A DNA stretch of 32,646 nucleotides from Acidobacteriota bacterium (GTDB taxonomy: Bacteria; Acidobacteriota; Terriglobia; Terriglobales; Acidobacteriaceae): assembly GCA_003224855.1 (NCBI GenBank), contig QHZY01000029.1, forward strand, positions 1 to 32,646, in the 5' to 3' direction. A program made the translations under genes and the position numbers. The notes beneath the pieces were generated by a model, which saw only the letters and a list, made by a program, of their open reading frames with translations, was not told the origin of the DNA and made no database searches. The stretch's first letter is position 1. Every line of letters starts with the position of its first letter. Of this stretch, positions 9,306-16,769 are shown in pieces.

Positions 9306-10062
9306 CGCACCGCAGCACCACCCCGAAGTGTTCCTGCAAGGCCCGGTTCCACTCTTGGTCTGAACCGAGAATTCTTTCTTCCCTGCGGCCATCCGCCGTC
9401 AGCAACAGCCTGCGGTCAGATAATGTGATACGCCCATCACTCGTCGCCATCGTACAAAGCCGCTTCTGGGTGAAGTGCGATTCCGGAGATGTCTGGTGAT
9501 ACCGGCACATGCCCGCAAAATCCGCCAATCCCCGCGCCTGCGGCGTCAAGACATACTGCTTTTTCCATGAGCCGTCGGGTTCTGTCCGCTCCAGCAGAAG
9601 CGAATCATTGATTTGAGAAATCCGAAATCTTCGGCCAGCCTGCTCCTGCTCAATCCCTGGAATCAGCTTCACAGGCTCAAGAAATAAGTCTCCAAAACCA
9701 ACATCGGCCAGCCATGGCTGATCGAGATCAACCCTCAAGGCAAGATGATCAAATTCCGGGGACAAGCTGCCGTCCTCGCGAGGAACGCGTGCGGAAAGCA
9801 AAATCACCTTGAATCCGAGCTCTCGCAGCAAAGCTGAGAATGCACCGTTCAGTTCGTAGCAGAACCCTCCACGCCGTTCTTCCACAATCTTGCGGACAAA
9901 TGTCCGCTCATCGCAAACTATCTCACGCCCCAGAAATATATCCAGGTTCTCGAACGGAACGCTCAGCATGTGCGCTCGATGAATAGCGGCCAAAACGTCA
10001 GGCGCAGGATCCACTGGCCCTGAGTAACCGATGCGCTTCAGATAGGCAGCGCTATCCAGCAT
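9283..10062 (-). CDS. nat: Arylamine N-acetyltransferase
   Basis: 259 residues, close to the bacterial NAT length (about 270-280). The catalytic triad is complete: Cys68 in [10 protein letters not shown], His106 in FDHLALRV and Asp120 in LADVGFGD. The N-terminal segment [16 protein letters not shown] is also typical. NATs move acetyl from acetyl-CoA to arylamines and hydrazines in the cytosol. Its natural substrate here is unknown. It starts 17 bases after holA and so is probably the last gene of the psd-pssA-usg-lptE-holA series. Its 3' end overlaps rpsT tail to tail by 23 bases. Confidence 0.93.
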   Translation of the reverse strand: MLDSAAYLKRIGYSGPVDPAPDVLAAIHRAHMLSVPFENLDIFLGREIVCDERTFVRKIVEERRGGFCYELNGAFSALLRELGFKVILLSARVPREDGSLSPEFDHLALRVDLDQPWLADVGFGDLFLEPVKLIPGIEQEQAGRRFRISQINDSLLLERTEPDGSWKKQYVLTPQARGLADFAGMCRYHQTSPESHFTQKRLCTMATSDGRITLSDRRLLLTADGRREERILGSDQEWNRALQEHFGVVLRCATSTRSA

Positions 10063-10079
10063 CTTAGGTATGGTTATGC

Positions 10080-11204
10080 CTAAACCGGCAATTCTTCCTG
10101 AAGCCAGCCCGGCAACTCCGGCTTAGGCTCCGCAGTAAGATCGAGCACCAGCTTTTCAAGCACCAGCCTTTTGCTGACCGGATTGGAACGCAGCGCAAGA
10201 TCCGCCTTCGCGACCAGGCGGATGGCACGGGTCAGGTCGCGTTTTGATTTGAAGCGCCTGGCCTGGCGGATTACGTCATCGGCCGCGAACGGCGGAACTC
10301 TGAAACCCTGCCACAGCGCCGCCCACAGCATGCGCTGGTCACGAACATTGCGCTCCAGGATCACCAGCATCTGACGGAAGGTTCTGGCCAGCATGTACAC
10401 GTGACCTATCGACGCTTCTTCGCCCTCGCCGCTGCTGAGAATTGCGTCCAGCATCTCCAGCGCGCGCACCCGATCTCGAGCTGAAATAGCATCCGTGAGT
10501 TCATACAAAGATCGCTGCTTCGCCGCCAGAACCATGGTCTCAACATCGCCCAGCGTGATCCGTTGCTTCTCGCGCACGTAGAGAATCAGCTTCTCCATCT
10601 CATTCGAGATCATCATCATGTCGCCGCCCAGAGCGTCCACCAGTTCGCGGGCGGCATCGGCCTCAATCTTCACCGACTGGGTAGCGCAGTAATCGGTGAT
10701 CCAGCGCACCGCCTCCCCTTCTTCCACACGCGCCAGCTCGATGATGCTGCAGAATGGCCCCATGTCCTCGCGGATGCGCTGATAGCGTTCTTTGTCTTGC
10801 ATCTCGATACGGCGGGCATCGGCAGGGATGCTGATGTGATCGGCGACAAAGATAACGACCGCATCGGGATTTGGATTTTTACAGTAACTCTCGATTGTGG
10901 CCAGCTTCTCCTCATTTGATCCCCGGCCGAACAACGTCTTCACTCCCTTCACGAAAAATATCTGGAAGGGCGCCATCAGCGACGGCGTGCGAGCCCGGTC
11001 CAGAACCTCGGCGAGATCGGTCTCCGACAAGTCAAACTCAAACAGGCTGAAGTCGCGCAATTCCTCAGGAACAAGATGCTTCAGAATGGCATCCCGGCAG
11101 CGCCGCCGGAAAAAGGCTTCGTCACCCACGAAAACATAGGCCGGACGAAGTTTGCGTGACTCAACTTCGGCCAGGAAGCGGTCGGACTGTGCGAAAGCCC
11201 GCAT
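10080..11204 (-). CDS. holA: DNA polymerase III subunit delta
   Basis: 374 residues with the HolA layout. An AAA+-like N-terminal fold lacks a functional Walker A (RPAYVFVGDEAFFRRRCRDAI near 20-40). A middle region contains VDALGGDMMMISNEMEKLILYV. The helical C-terminal collar domain includes VYMLARTFRQMLVI and KRLVLEKLVLDL. Delta opens the sliding clamp as part of the clamp loader. It starts 11 bases after lptE. The lptE-holA pairing is widespread in Gram-negative bacteria, which supports both calls. Confidence 0.92.
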   Translation of the reverse strand: MRAFAQSDRFLAEVESRKLRPAYVFVGDEAFFRRRCRDAILKHLVPEELRDFSLFEFDLSETDLAEVLDRARTPSLMAPFQIFFVKGVKTLFGRGSNEEKLATIESYCKNPNPDAVVIFVADHISIPADARRIEMQDKERYQRIREDMGPFCSIIELARVEEGEAVRWITDYCATQSVKIEADAARELVDALGGDMMMISNEMEKLILYVREKQRITLGDVETMVLAAKQRSLYELTDAISARDRVRALEMLDAILSSGEGEEASIGHVYMLARTFRQMLVILERNVRDQRMLWAALWQGFRVPPFAADDVIRQARRFKSKRDLTRAIRLVAKADLALRSNPVSKRLVLEKLVLDLTAEPKPELPGWLQEELPV

Positions 11205-11215
11205 AGCTGGATTCC

Positions 11216-11734
11216 CTAAAAGCCCTCCAGAATATTCGAAACCAGCGTCCGGGCAAATTGGCGTGAAAGGCGACCCAGCGCCGGCGAGTCCTCTTCGAAA
11301 AAACTGGAGACTTCACGTGAGACCTGATATTCCTCCCGGAAGAAATACGAAGGGTTTTCGTAAAGCACCTTACCCTCGCGGTCTTTCAGTGAGACTCTCA
11401 TGCTGACCACCACCAGAATGCTGGAAGCGCGTCCGGACTGCGAATCATATGTCAGCGGCGACGTCGACGTAGATAAGACCGTTCCCCGAAGCGTGGCATC
11501 GGCATCGTCGCTTTCGTTCTGCACAATGCGGAACTGGGTACGGGTGGTCATCTCGCGTATCACCGCTGACGTCAGCATTTGCTCGATCTTGTAAGTTTGG
11601 GTCTGGTTGGCGAAAGCCGGGATGGAGATGGTGTGAACGTTCTGCGGGATCGTAACCGCGTGTCCGCTGGTGTGGTACCCGCATGCGGAGCATGCCAGCG
11701 TGAGCAGTACAATCGAGACCGCGGCAGCCCTCAT
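11216..11734 (-). CDS. lptE: LPS-assembly lipoprotein LptE
   Basis: 172 residues from the ATG at 11734, chosen because it overlaps the upstream gene's stop as ATGA and places the signal peptide at the N-terminus. A longer frame from 11779 would put 15 odd residues before the signal. The signal MRAAAVSIVLLTLACSAC ends at Cys18, followed by GYH as in many LptE proteins, although the -3 residue is Cys rather than Leu. The mature part has the LptE pattern: VTIPQNVHTISIPAFANQT, EQMLTSAVIREM and a C-terminal RLSRQFARTLVSNI. LptE plugs LptD in the outer membrane for LPS insertion. It precedes holA by 11 bases. Confidence 0.9.
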   Translation of the reverse strand: MRAAAVSIVLLTLACSACGYHTSGHAVTIPQNVHTISIPAFANQTQTYKIEQMLTSAVIREMTTRTQFRIVQNESDDADATLRGTVLSTSTSPLTYDSQSGRASSILVVVSMRVSLKDREGKVLYENPSYFFREEYQVSREVSSFFEEDSPALGRLSRQFARTLVSNILEGF

Positions 11735-12804
11735 TGAATATGTCCGCGCGGCCGGCTGGCTGACATACTCTCGGCACATTCCACCGCGCTGATCGCAGCT
11801 ACTCTCAGATTATCCGCGGCCACCCAAAGCCACAGTCGGTTGCTCGAACTTGCGTCAGGTAATACTGAAACTAGCGCTGATCCCTGACCGGCAGCATTCA
11901 CATTGTTGGGCAATTCATCCCCCGAGTTCGTCAGGGTGACATGTTCTCCGGACAGCGCGTGTGCAGTTGCATCAACCTCTGACGGGCTCGCAAACTCCAA
12001 CTGCACCGCGAATGCGTAGCCATGAAAAACGGGCGCTTGCACCAGGAGGACCGAAGGCAGCAACGCGCTTTCTGCCGTGATCCGGCGATAGTGGCTGATA
12101 ATGCGCTCCTGGACGCTTGCCAGGGCAGGGGAGGCCTGATCGCCGTAGCGCGCAACCATATTGAACGCCACTTGCACGTCAAACATCTTTTTCGGCAACG
12201 GCTGAAAGGAGAGCAGGTTTACCGTCTGCTCATGCAGCTCATCCATTCCCTTTTGTCCATGTTCAGACGCAGGCTCAAAAACGGTTGCGCTGACCGTCCT
12301 CAAATCGGTGGCCTTCTGCAAACGCAAAATCAGCAGCGCCAGCACCACCGCTGCGGGATGGGCCACCACCACCGGCCCAGGTTGCAATTCAGGACGAAGA
12401 GTCTGCCCCATTTGGCGTTCGATCCAGGGAGAACGGACCGCCGCTGAAGGCTCGTTCTCCAGTGCATAAGAGAGATCTACGATTGCGCTGCCGGCCCGCT
12501 GGACTGCCTGCCAGTTTTTGCGCGTGCATTCCTGGTCTGAGGCAAAGAATGTGAAATCCACCCGCTCGAACTGCTCGGCCCGCACGCTCTGAATAAATGA
12601 CACTTCGTCGCCTGCCGCTTCCAGCTGCCCAATTGACTCGTCATCGTCGAGTAACTTGATATCAAGCGAAGGAAAATTTCTGTCGCCCAGAATTTCCGCG
12701 ACTTCTTTTCCTTTCAGCGTTGCTGCGCCCACAATCGCAACTCGATAGGCATTGCTCGGACGTGCCGCGTCTGGTGTCTCGCTCGCCTTTCCCTGGACGT
12801 TCAT
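11731..12804 (-). CDS. Asd-like (Usg-1-type) protein lacking the catalytic Cys and His
   Basis: 357 residues with the aspartate-semialdehyde dehydrogenase fold: an N-terminal Rossmann part (RVAIVGAATLKGKEVAEIL, 21-39) and a C-terminal dimerization domain with VQAPVFHGYAFAVQLEF (about 255-271). In true Asd the active site is NPNC(S/T) with a later GH. Here the equivalent segments read AHPAAVV (Ala152 in place of Cys) and HGYAF (Tyr263 in place of His). It should not be a working dehydrogenase. The C-terminal half recalls Escherichia coli Usg-1, a non-catalytic Asd relative of unknown role. The gene is joined by ATGA overlaps to pssA before it and lptE after it, so it probably belongs to envelope biogenesis by context. 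Confidence 0.85.
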   Translation of the reverse strand: MNVQGKASETPDAARPSNAYRVAIVGAATLKGKEVAEILGDRNFPSLDIKLLDDDESIGQLEAAGDEVSFIQSVRAEQFERVDFTFFASDQECTRKNWQAVQRAGSAIVDLSYALENEPSAAVRSPWIERQMGQTLRPELQPGPVVVAHPAAVVLALLILRLQKATDLRTVSATVFEPASEHGQKGMDELHEQTVNLLSFQPLPKKMFDVQVAFNMVARYGDQASPALASVQERIISHYRRITAESALLPSVLLVQAPVFHGYAFAVQLEFASPSEVDATAHALSGEHVTLTNSGDELPNNVNAAGQGSALVSVLPDASSSNRLWLWVAADNLRVAAISAVECAESMSASRPRGHIQ

Positions 12805-13685
12805 GATGGTTGCGAAGCCTCTTTATAACTGCTGGGCGGGGGCGCCGTCTTGCGCCGTAAAATCCACTGTAAGCGCCACACTACGCCCGAAATCATGTAA
12901 AGCAATCCAATGCCGAAAAGAACATACCGCGAGAAGAACCAAATCGATGCGAACAACCCTCCCAGAAGAATTAATACCTGGAACGGCTGGCGGTCGCGGA
13001 AGTTGATGTCTTTGAAGCTGTAAAAACGCCAGGTGCTGACCATAAGGTAGCCCACGGCGACCACCATCAACATCCAAACAATTGCGCTGTACCAGTTCGA
13101 CAGTGGTTCGCCGGCCGAAAGATGCACCACCGCCGCAATAACTCCCGCCCCCGCCGGAATCGGCATGCCCACAAAGTATTTCTTGCCCGGCCGTCCGGGG
13201 TTAGAGGGCTGCGCGTTGGTGGTGATATTAAAACGCGCGAGCCGCGAGGCCCCCGCAGTAAGAAACAGAAACCCCGCAATGGCCCCCAGCTGTATCAGGC
13301 GTTGCTGGACGTCCTGCAGCTCACTCACCACCAGATAGCGAAATCCCCACATGTAGGCCAACAGGGCGGGAGCAATACCGAATGTGATTACATCGGCCAG
13401 GGAGTCAAGCTCCCGTCCGAAATCACTGCTGGTATGAGTCATGCGCGCAATCCGGCCATCAAGGCCATCGAACAGCACGGCAAAGCCGATGGCTTTAGCG
13501 GCAAAGTCGAAATGCCAGGGCTCCGCCATGGAGCCTTGGGTTACTTGCAGGATCGCGTAATAGCCGGCGGCAATGTTGGCCGTGGTAAATAAAGATGGTA
13601 AGACGTATAAGCCCTTCCGAAACCGGCGCGACCCCCGGTCATCCTGTCTCCGTCGTCGGATTTCGGGAACTGTAGGGTCATCCAT
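12801..13685 (-). CDS. pssA: CDP-diacylglycerol--serine O-phosphatidyltransferase
   Basis: 294 residues, a multi-pass membrane protein with about six to eight hydrophobic segments. It has the CDP-alcohol phosphotransferase signature DGLDGRIAR (73-81) followed by G90, D94 and D98. It makes phosphatidylserine from CDP-diacylglycerol and serine at the inner membrane. A basic N-terminus (RRRRQDD) precedes the first helix. It starts one base into the psd stop (TGATG), and its stop overlaps the next ATG, so all are co-translated. The neighbouring psd decarboxylates its product. Confidence 0.95.
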   Translation of the reverse strand: MDDPTVPEIRRRRQDDRGSRRFRKGLYVLPSLFTTANIAAGYYAILQVTQGSMAEPWHFDFAAKAIGFAVLFDGLDGRIARMTHTSSDFGRELDSLADVITFGIAPALLAYMWGFRYLVVSELQDVQQRLIQLGAIAGFLFLTAGASRLARFNITTNAQPSNPGRPGKKYFVGMPIPAGAGVIAAVVHLSAGEPLSNWYSAIVWMLMVVAVGYLMVSTWRFYSFKDINFRDRQPFQVLILLGGLFASIWFFSRYVLFGIGLLYMISGVVWRLQWILRRKTAPPPSSYKEASQPS

Positions 13686-14350
13686 CAGCGAACCTTCACC
13701 GTCTCAGCAGTCGTCGTCGCGCCGGCATTAATTTCCGAATTGAAATATCCCAGGATGCTGCTCCCGCCCTTCACCCGATCACCCGGCTTAACTTTCATCG
13801 ATACCTCGGCTTGATTCAGAACCACGTCCACGCGCGATCCGAACTTGATCAGGCCCACACGTTCACCGGCCGCCACCCGCTCTCCCAATTTTTTGGTGAA
13901 CACGATACGCCGCGCCAGCAGTCCGGCGATCTGCTTGAATACCACCGTGTGCCGGTCGCTGCGCACGGTCACGATATTCTGCTCATTCGAGCTTGCGCAA
14001 TCGGCGCCCATCGCATTTAAAAATTTGCCTTCTTTATACCTTACATCGCTGATTTGGCCGGCAATCGGAGAGCGGTTCACGTGTACATCAAAAACGCTCA
14101 GAAAAATGCTGATGCGCAGACTTGCCTCGCCATCCACCAAGATCTCCGAAACATCAGTCACCTTTCCATCCGCCGGAGAAACGATCACTCCGGCAGTCTG
14201 CGGCACAGCTCGTTCGGGATCCCGAAAAAACCACAGAAAAAATGCCGCCAGCAACCACAGCGGTAATGACCAGGCTGGCCGGCTCAGCCAGCCAAGCACC
14301 AGGGCAGCTGCGATGAAGCCTGAACCGTAGTAGTAGCCATCACGGACCAT
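13685..14350 (-). CDS. psd: Phosphatidylserine decarboxylase, short (PSD-A) type
   Basis: 221 residues. N-terminal hydrophobic stretches (about 8-42) anchor it in the membrane. The catalytic core shows [20 protein letters not shown] and [11 protein letters not shown]. In this short class the proenzyme cuts itself between Gly and Ser of the FGSR motif, here Gly171-Ser172, leaving a pyruvoyl group on the new N-terminus. The product is phosphatidylethanolamine. It is the first gene of the operon. A good -10 box lies only 13 bases before the ATG and no Shine-Dalgarno sequence is visible, so the message may have almost no leader. Confidence 0.95.
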   Translation of the reverse strand: MVRDGYYYGSGFIAAALVLGWLSRPAWSLPLWLLAAFFLWFFRDPERAVPQTAGVIVSPADGKVTDVSEILVDGEASLRISIFLSVFDVHVNRSPIAGQISDVRYKEGKFLNAMGADCASSNEQNIVTVRSDRHTVVFKQIAGLLARRIVFTKKLGERVAAGERVGLIKFGSRVDVVLNQAEVSMKVKPGDRVKGGSSILGYFNSEINAGATTTAETVKVR

Positions 14351-14363
14351 GGGAAGTGATTCA

Positions 14364-14391
14364 ATTATAGTTCAGCTGGTGTTTATGTCCT
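14364..14391 (-). promoter_or_regulatory. Promoter of the psd operon
   Basis: On the minus strand AGGACA (14391-14386) and a perfect TATAAT (14369-14364) are 16 bases apart. The start of transcription would be near 14357, about 7 bases before the psd ATG. Confidence 0.6.
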
Positions 14392-14414
14392 GCCTGGTTC
14401 TTCTGCGTAAACGC

Positions 14415-14441
14415 AAATAAAAAAGGCGCTTAGCGCGCCTT
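14415..14441 (-). terminator. Rho-independent terminator downstream of the DUF465 gene
   Basis: Read on the minus strand, AAGGCGC (14441-14435) pairs with GCGCCTT (14429-14423) around a 5-base loop. The right arm runs into a T-rich tract (14424-14415). It ends the DUF465 transcript and separates it from the psd promoter. Confidence 0.8.
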
Positions 14442-14498
14442 CTTTGGCAGAAACACGAATGCGGTAATTAGGCTTGCGAAACCCGTCGCCGACAGTCC

Positions 14499-14732
14499 TT
14501 AAGCGACCTGATTCTGTACTGTCTGTACCCGATATTGCCGCTCAAGCGACTCCATCTGGTCCTTGAGGCGTAGTTTCAATTTCTTAAGACGGACTTCTTC
14601 CATCTTTTCGTCTTCTGTGAGATATCGTTTTTGAGTGAGTGATTCAAGACGGTTTGCGTATTGCGAGTGCTCCGTGGCCAGCTTGCGGAATTGCTCATCG
14701 CTGGCCAGGAGATGGTCTTTTGGAGTAAGCAT
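14499..14732 (-). CDS. DUF465 (YdcH-like) small coiled-coil protein
   Basis: 77 residues, charged and almost wholly helical, with the DUF465 pattern: HLLASDEQFRKLATEHSQYANRLESL, YLTEDEKMEEVRLKKLKLRLKDQME. The function of this family is unknown. GAGGAGGG lies 9 bases before the ATG, a strong ribosome site. A terminator about 60 bases downstream makes it a single-gene unit. Confidence 0.85.
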   Translation of the reverse strand: MLTPKDHLLASDEQFRKLATEHSQYANRLESLTQKRYLTEDEKMEEVRLKKLKLRLKDQMESLERQYRVQTVQNQVA

Positions 14733-14853
14733 CCAGTCAGACCCTCCTCATTTGTTTTCTCGGTTACGTTACCACAGGGTCTGCACTGCATCAATTCGAA
14801 ATTTGTACCGACTTCAGGATTCCCTTATGCACTGTAGACGGTGCAAGTGATAG

Positions 14854-14895
14854 CAAATCAGGCACATAGAGAACGGCATCTGTGCTGCCGTAGCA
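14854..14895 (-). pseudogene. Duplicate remnant of the rimI 3' end
   Basis: Read on the minus strand this codes for CYGSTDAVLYVPDL, against YYGSTDAVLYVCDL at the end of the intact rimI (15202-15250). Over 29 bases (14865-14893 against 15219-15247) 25 are identical. The four differences are spaced six bases apart, all at silent third positions. No acetyltransferase body remains upstream of it. It lies on the far side of the PEP-CTERM remnant. Confidence 0.7.
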
Positions 14896-14940
14896 GTCCA
14901 TCAGAGGCAGCCCTGAATGGGGATCTGCCGATCAGCTCAT

Positions 14941-15165
14941 TCATATCTTCCGCCTTCTCCTGGCCAGGGCGATTGCTGCCATTCCGGAACCCACCAGTAG
15001 CACTGGGGTAGGCTCGGGAACTACGGATGCTTTTCCGGTGAAGGTCGCGTTTACTCCTTCGATGAGACCGCTTTCCAGCATCGTGAAATTGCCCGTCCCA
15101 TTGCCGCTGATGTTAAGGAATTTCCCCGAATAGCCGGCCATCTCCGGCAACCCTTTCGCAAACAA
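14941..15165 (-). pseudogene. C-terminal remnant of a PEP-CTERM sorted secreted protein
   Basis: A 74-codon frame ends in VPEPTPVLLVGSGMAAIALARRRRK, a typical PEP-CTERM tail: the Pro-Glu-Pro motif, a hydrophobic helix, then an Arg-rich end. Such tails direct exported proteins to an exosortase. The piece before it (NISGNGTGNFTMLESGLIEGVNATFTG) looks like a beta-rich extracellular domain. There is no signal peptide: the only start is a TTG at 15165, with an in-frame TAA three codons earlier (15172-15174). It is therefore judged a decayed 3' fragment. Confidence 0.7.
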
Positions 15166-15201
15166 CGCGAATTAGAATGCGGATTACATCAATCACGCAC
15201 A

Positions 15202-15636
15202 TCAAGTCAGATCGCACACATACAGAACCGCATCGGTGCTCCCGTAGTAGCCCGGCCGGCGCCCGTTAACTCGGAACTCGGCACATTCATATAAGCCCCT
15301 GGCCGCGCTATTGTCCTCGCGCACTTGCAGAAAAACTCTTGTGCCGCCTTCGTGTTTGGCGTGATCGAGAAAGCTCTGAACCAGCCGCCGCCCTGTGCCC
15401 TTTCTGCGTGCGGAACTTTCTATAACAATATTTTCAAGTTCCCATTCCGCGCCGATCCCTGCTCCCGCCACGAAACCACACACCTTGTCACCCATCTCCG
15501 CAACCAAAACGACGCCGCTTTTCTCATTGAGCATTCGTTCATATTCTCGAGCGGTCCATTGCGCCGCGCTCTCAGCCTGCTGTTGCAGGCTCATGATTTT
15601 GGGGATGTCAGAAACAAGCGCCAGACGAAGGGTCAC
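15202..15636 (-). CDS. rimI: [Ribosomal protein S18]-alanine N-acetyltransferase RimI-like
   Basis: About 144 residues from the GTG at 15636, a GNAT acetyltransferase. The acetyl-CoA loop is RRKGTGRRL, preceded by ELENIVIES and followed by VFLQVREDNSAARGLYECAEF and GRRPGYYG, the RimI pattern. It acetylates the N-terminus of S18 or similar substrates. The frame is open to an ATG at 15687 inside tsaB. The GTG is preferred because the family usually begins near LRLAxxxDI and GAGAG lies about 9 bases upstream. It follows tsaB by 13 bases, a common pairing. Confidence 0.88.
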   Translation of the reverse strand: MTLRLALVSDIPKIMSLQQQAESAAQWTAREYERMLNEKSGVVLVAEMGDKVCGFVAGAGIGAEWELENIVIESSARRKGTGRRLVQSFLDHAKHEGGTRVFLQVREDNSAARGLYECAEFRVNGRRPGYYGSTDAVLYVCDLT

Positions 15637-15649
15637 CAGGGCGGCTCTC

Positions 15650-16324
15650 TCAATTCGGTTGTGCTTTCGAAGAAAAAATCTCAGCATCGGAGCGCCTCAG
15701 ATAGTTCGCATCCAGAATCTCCGGCAAGACTGTCTCTCCCATCGCAATTTTCATCCAGGCCTGGCGCACGATCGTATCGGCTCGCGGACGATCGGCCACC
15801 ACCACCCGGGACTGAACCGTTCGCGCCAACTCTGCCACTCGCGGGTCTGAAGTAATGACTGGGGTGTTCTGGGCCCGCACGACAAATTCTTCATCCGATA
15901 AAAGTTGTTCCGAAGTCAACGTTGGACTGTTTTCGATGCTGTATTCACCCACAAACATCTGACTCCGTCCCGCGTCGAGTGCCGCCAGCACCGAGCCGGC
16001 CAGATGACCAGTCGAGGCCAGGGCTTCCAGCACCGACACTGCTGCGATCGGCACCCGCAGCACGTCAGCCAGCGCTTTCACGGCTGCCAACCCCACTCGC
16101 AGACCGGTGAACGAGCCAGGTCCGGAAGCAACCGCAAATGCATCAATGTTTTTCGGCTGCAGGGCGTGTCCGCTGAGCAGGGCGGCTATCCGCGGCACCA
16201 ACTGTGCTGAGAAAGCGCCTCCCGTAAGTTCGACAATCTCGATGATCTCGCACAGATCCGTACTGCATCGCGCTAATGCGACCGAGCCTTGCTTTCCCGA
16301 TGTGTCAATTCCAAGAATCAGCAT
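15650..16324 (-). CDS. tsaB: tRNA threonylcarbamoyladenosine biosynthesis protein TsaB
   Basis: 224 residues with the ASKHA-type N-terminus MLILGIDTSGKQGSVAL and the TsaB hallmark AVASGPGSFTGLRVGLAAVKALA (about 85-107). TsaB is the non-catalytic partner of TsaD in making t6A at position 37 of ANN-decoding tRNAs. It lacks the metal-binding histidines of TsaD, as expected. It is 6 bases after mce and just before rimI. Confidence 0.95.
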   Translation of the reverse strand: MLILGIDTSGKQGSVALARCSTDLCEIIEIVELTGGAFSAQLVPRIAALLSGHALQPKNIDAFAVASGPGSFTGLRVGLAAVKALADVLRVPIAAVSVLEALASTGHLAGSVLAALDAGRSQMFVGEYSIENSPTLTSEQLLSDEEFVVRAQNTPVITSDPRVAELARTVQSRVVVADRPRADTIVRQAWMKIAMGETVLPEILDANYLRRSDAEIFSSKAQPN

Positions 16325-16330
16325 GGATCG

Positions 16331-16744
16331 TCAGCTATGCGAATTCTCCACCAGCTCCAGCAGCACCCCGCCCGCGCTCGATGGGTGCACAAAGATGTAG
16401 TGGTGCCCACCGGCGCCAATCTTGATCTGGTCCGATACCAGGCGAATGCCCTTCGCCTTCAGCTTCTCGATCGCAGCTGCCAGATCGGGAACACGTAGTG
16501 AAACGTGGTGCAGGCCTTCACCTCTTTTGTTCAAAAACTTCGCGATCGGCGAACTTTCCGAAGTAGGCTCCAGCAATTCAAAGCGGCTTTCTCCCACCTC
16601 GACCATCAGCAGCCGCACCTGTTCGCCCGCAACTTCTTCTTCCTGCGAGATCGTAAGCCCAAGCGTCTCATATATCGTTTTCGCGGCAGCCAGCGATTTC
16701 ACGGCGATACCAAGGTGATCGATGGCAAATTCCGAGTCGCTCAA
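16331..16744 (-). CDS. mce: Methylmalonyl-CoA epimerase
   Basis: 137 residues of the vicinal-oxygen-chelate fold in two beta-alpha repeats: AIDHLGIAVKSLAAAK at the start and GEGLHHVSLRVPDL in the middle. Metal ligands would be the His in IDHLGIA, the His in HHVSLR and the Glu in VLLELVE near the end. It interconverts the two methylmalonyl-CoA epimers in propionate and branched-chain degradation. It follows meaB by 25 bases, which supports the assignment over other VOC proteins. Confidence 0.92.
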   Translation of the reverse strand: MSDSEFAIDHLGIAVKSLAAAKTIYETLGLTISQEEEVAGEQVRLLMVEVGESRFELLEPTSESSPIAKFLNKRGEGLHHVSLRVPDLAAAIEKLKAKGIRLVSDQIKIGAGGHHYIFVHPSSAGGVLLELVENSHS

Positions 16745-16769
16745 TCAGTTTCTCCAAAACACAATTCTA

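Noticed and set aside
12022-12447. 141-codon plus-strand frame inside the Asd-like gene
   Set aside because: Shadow of a conserved gene, no motif, no ribosome site of note.
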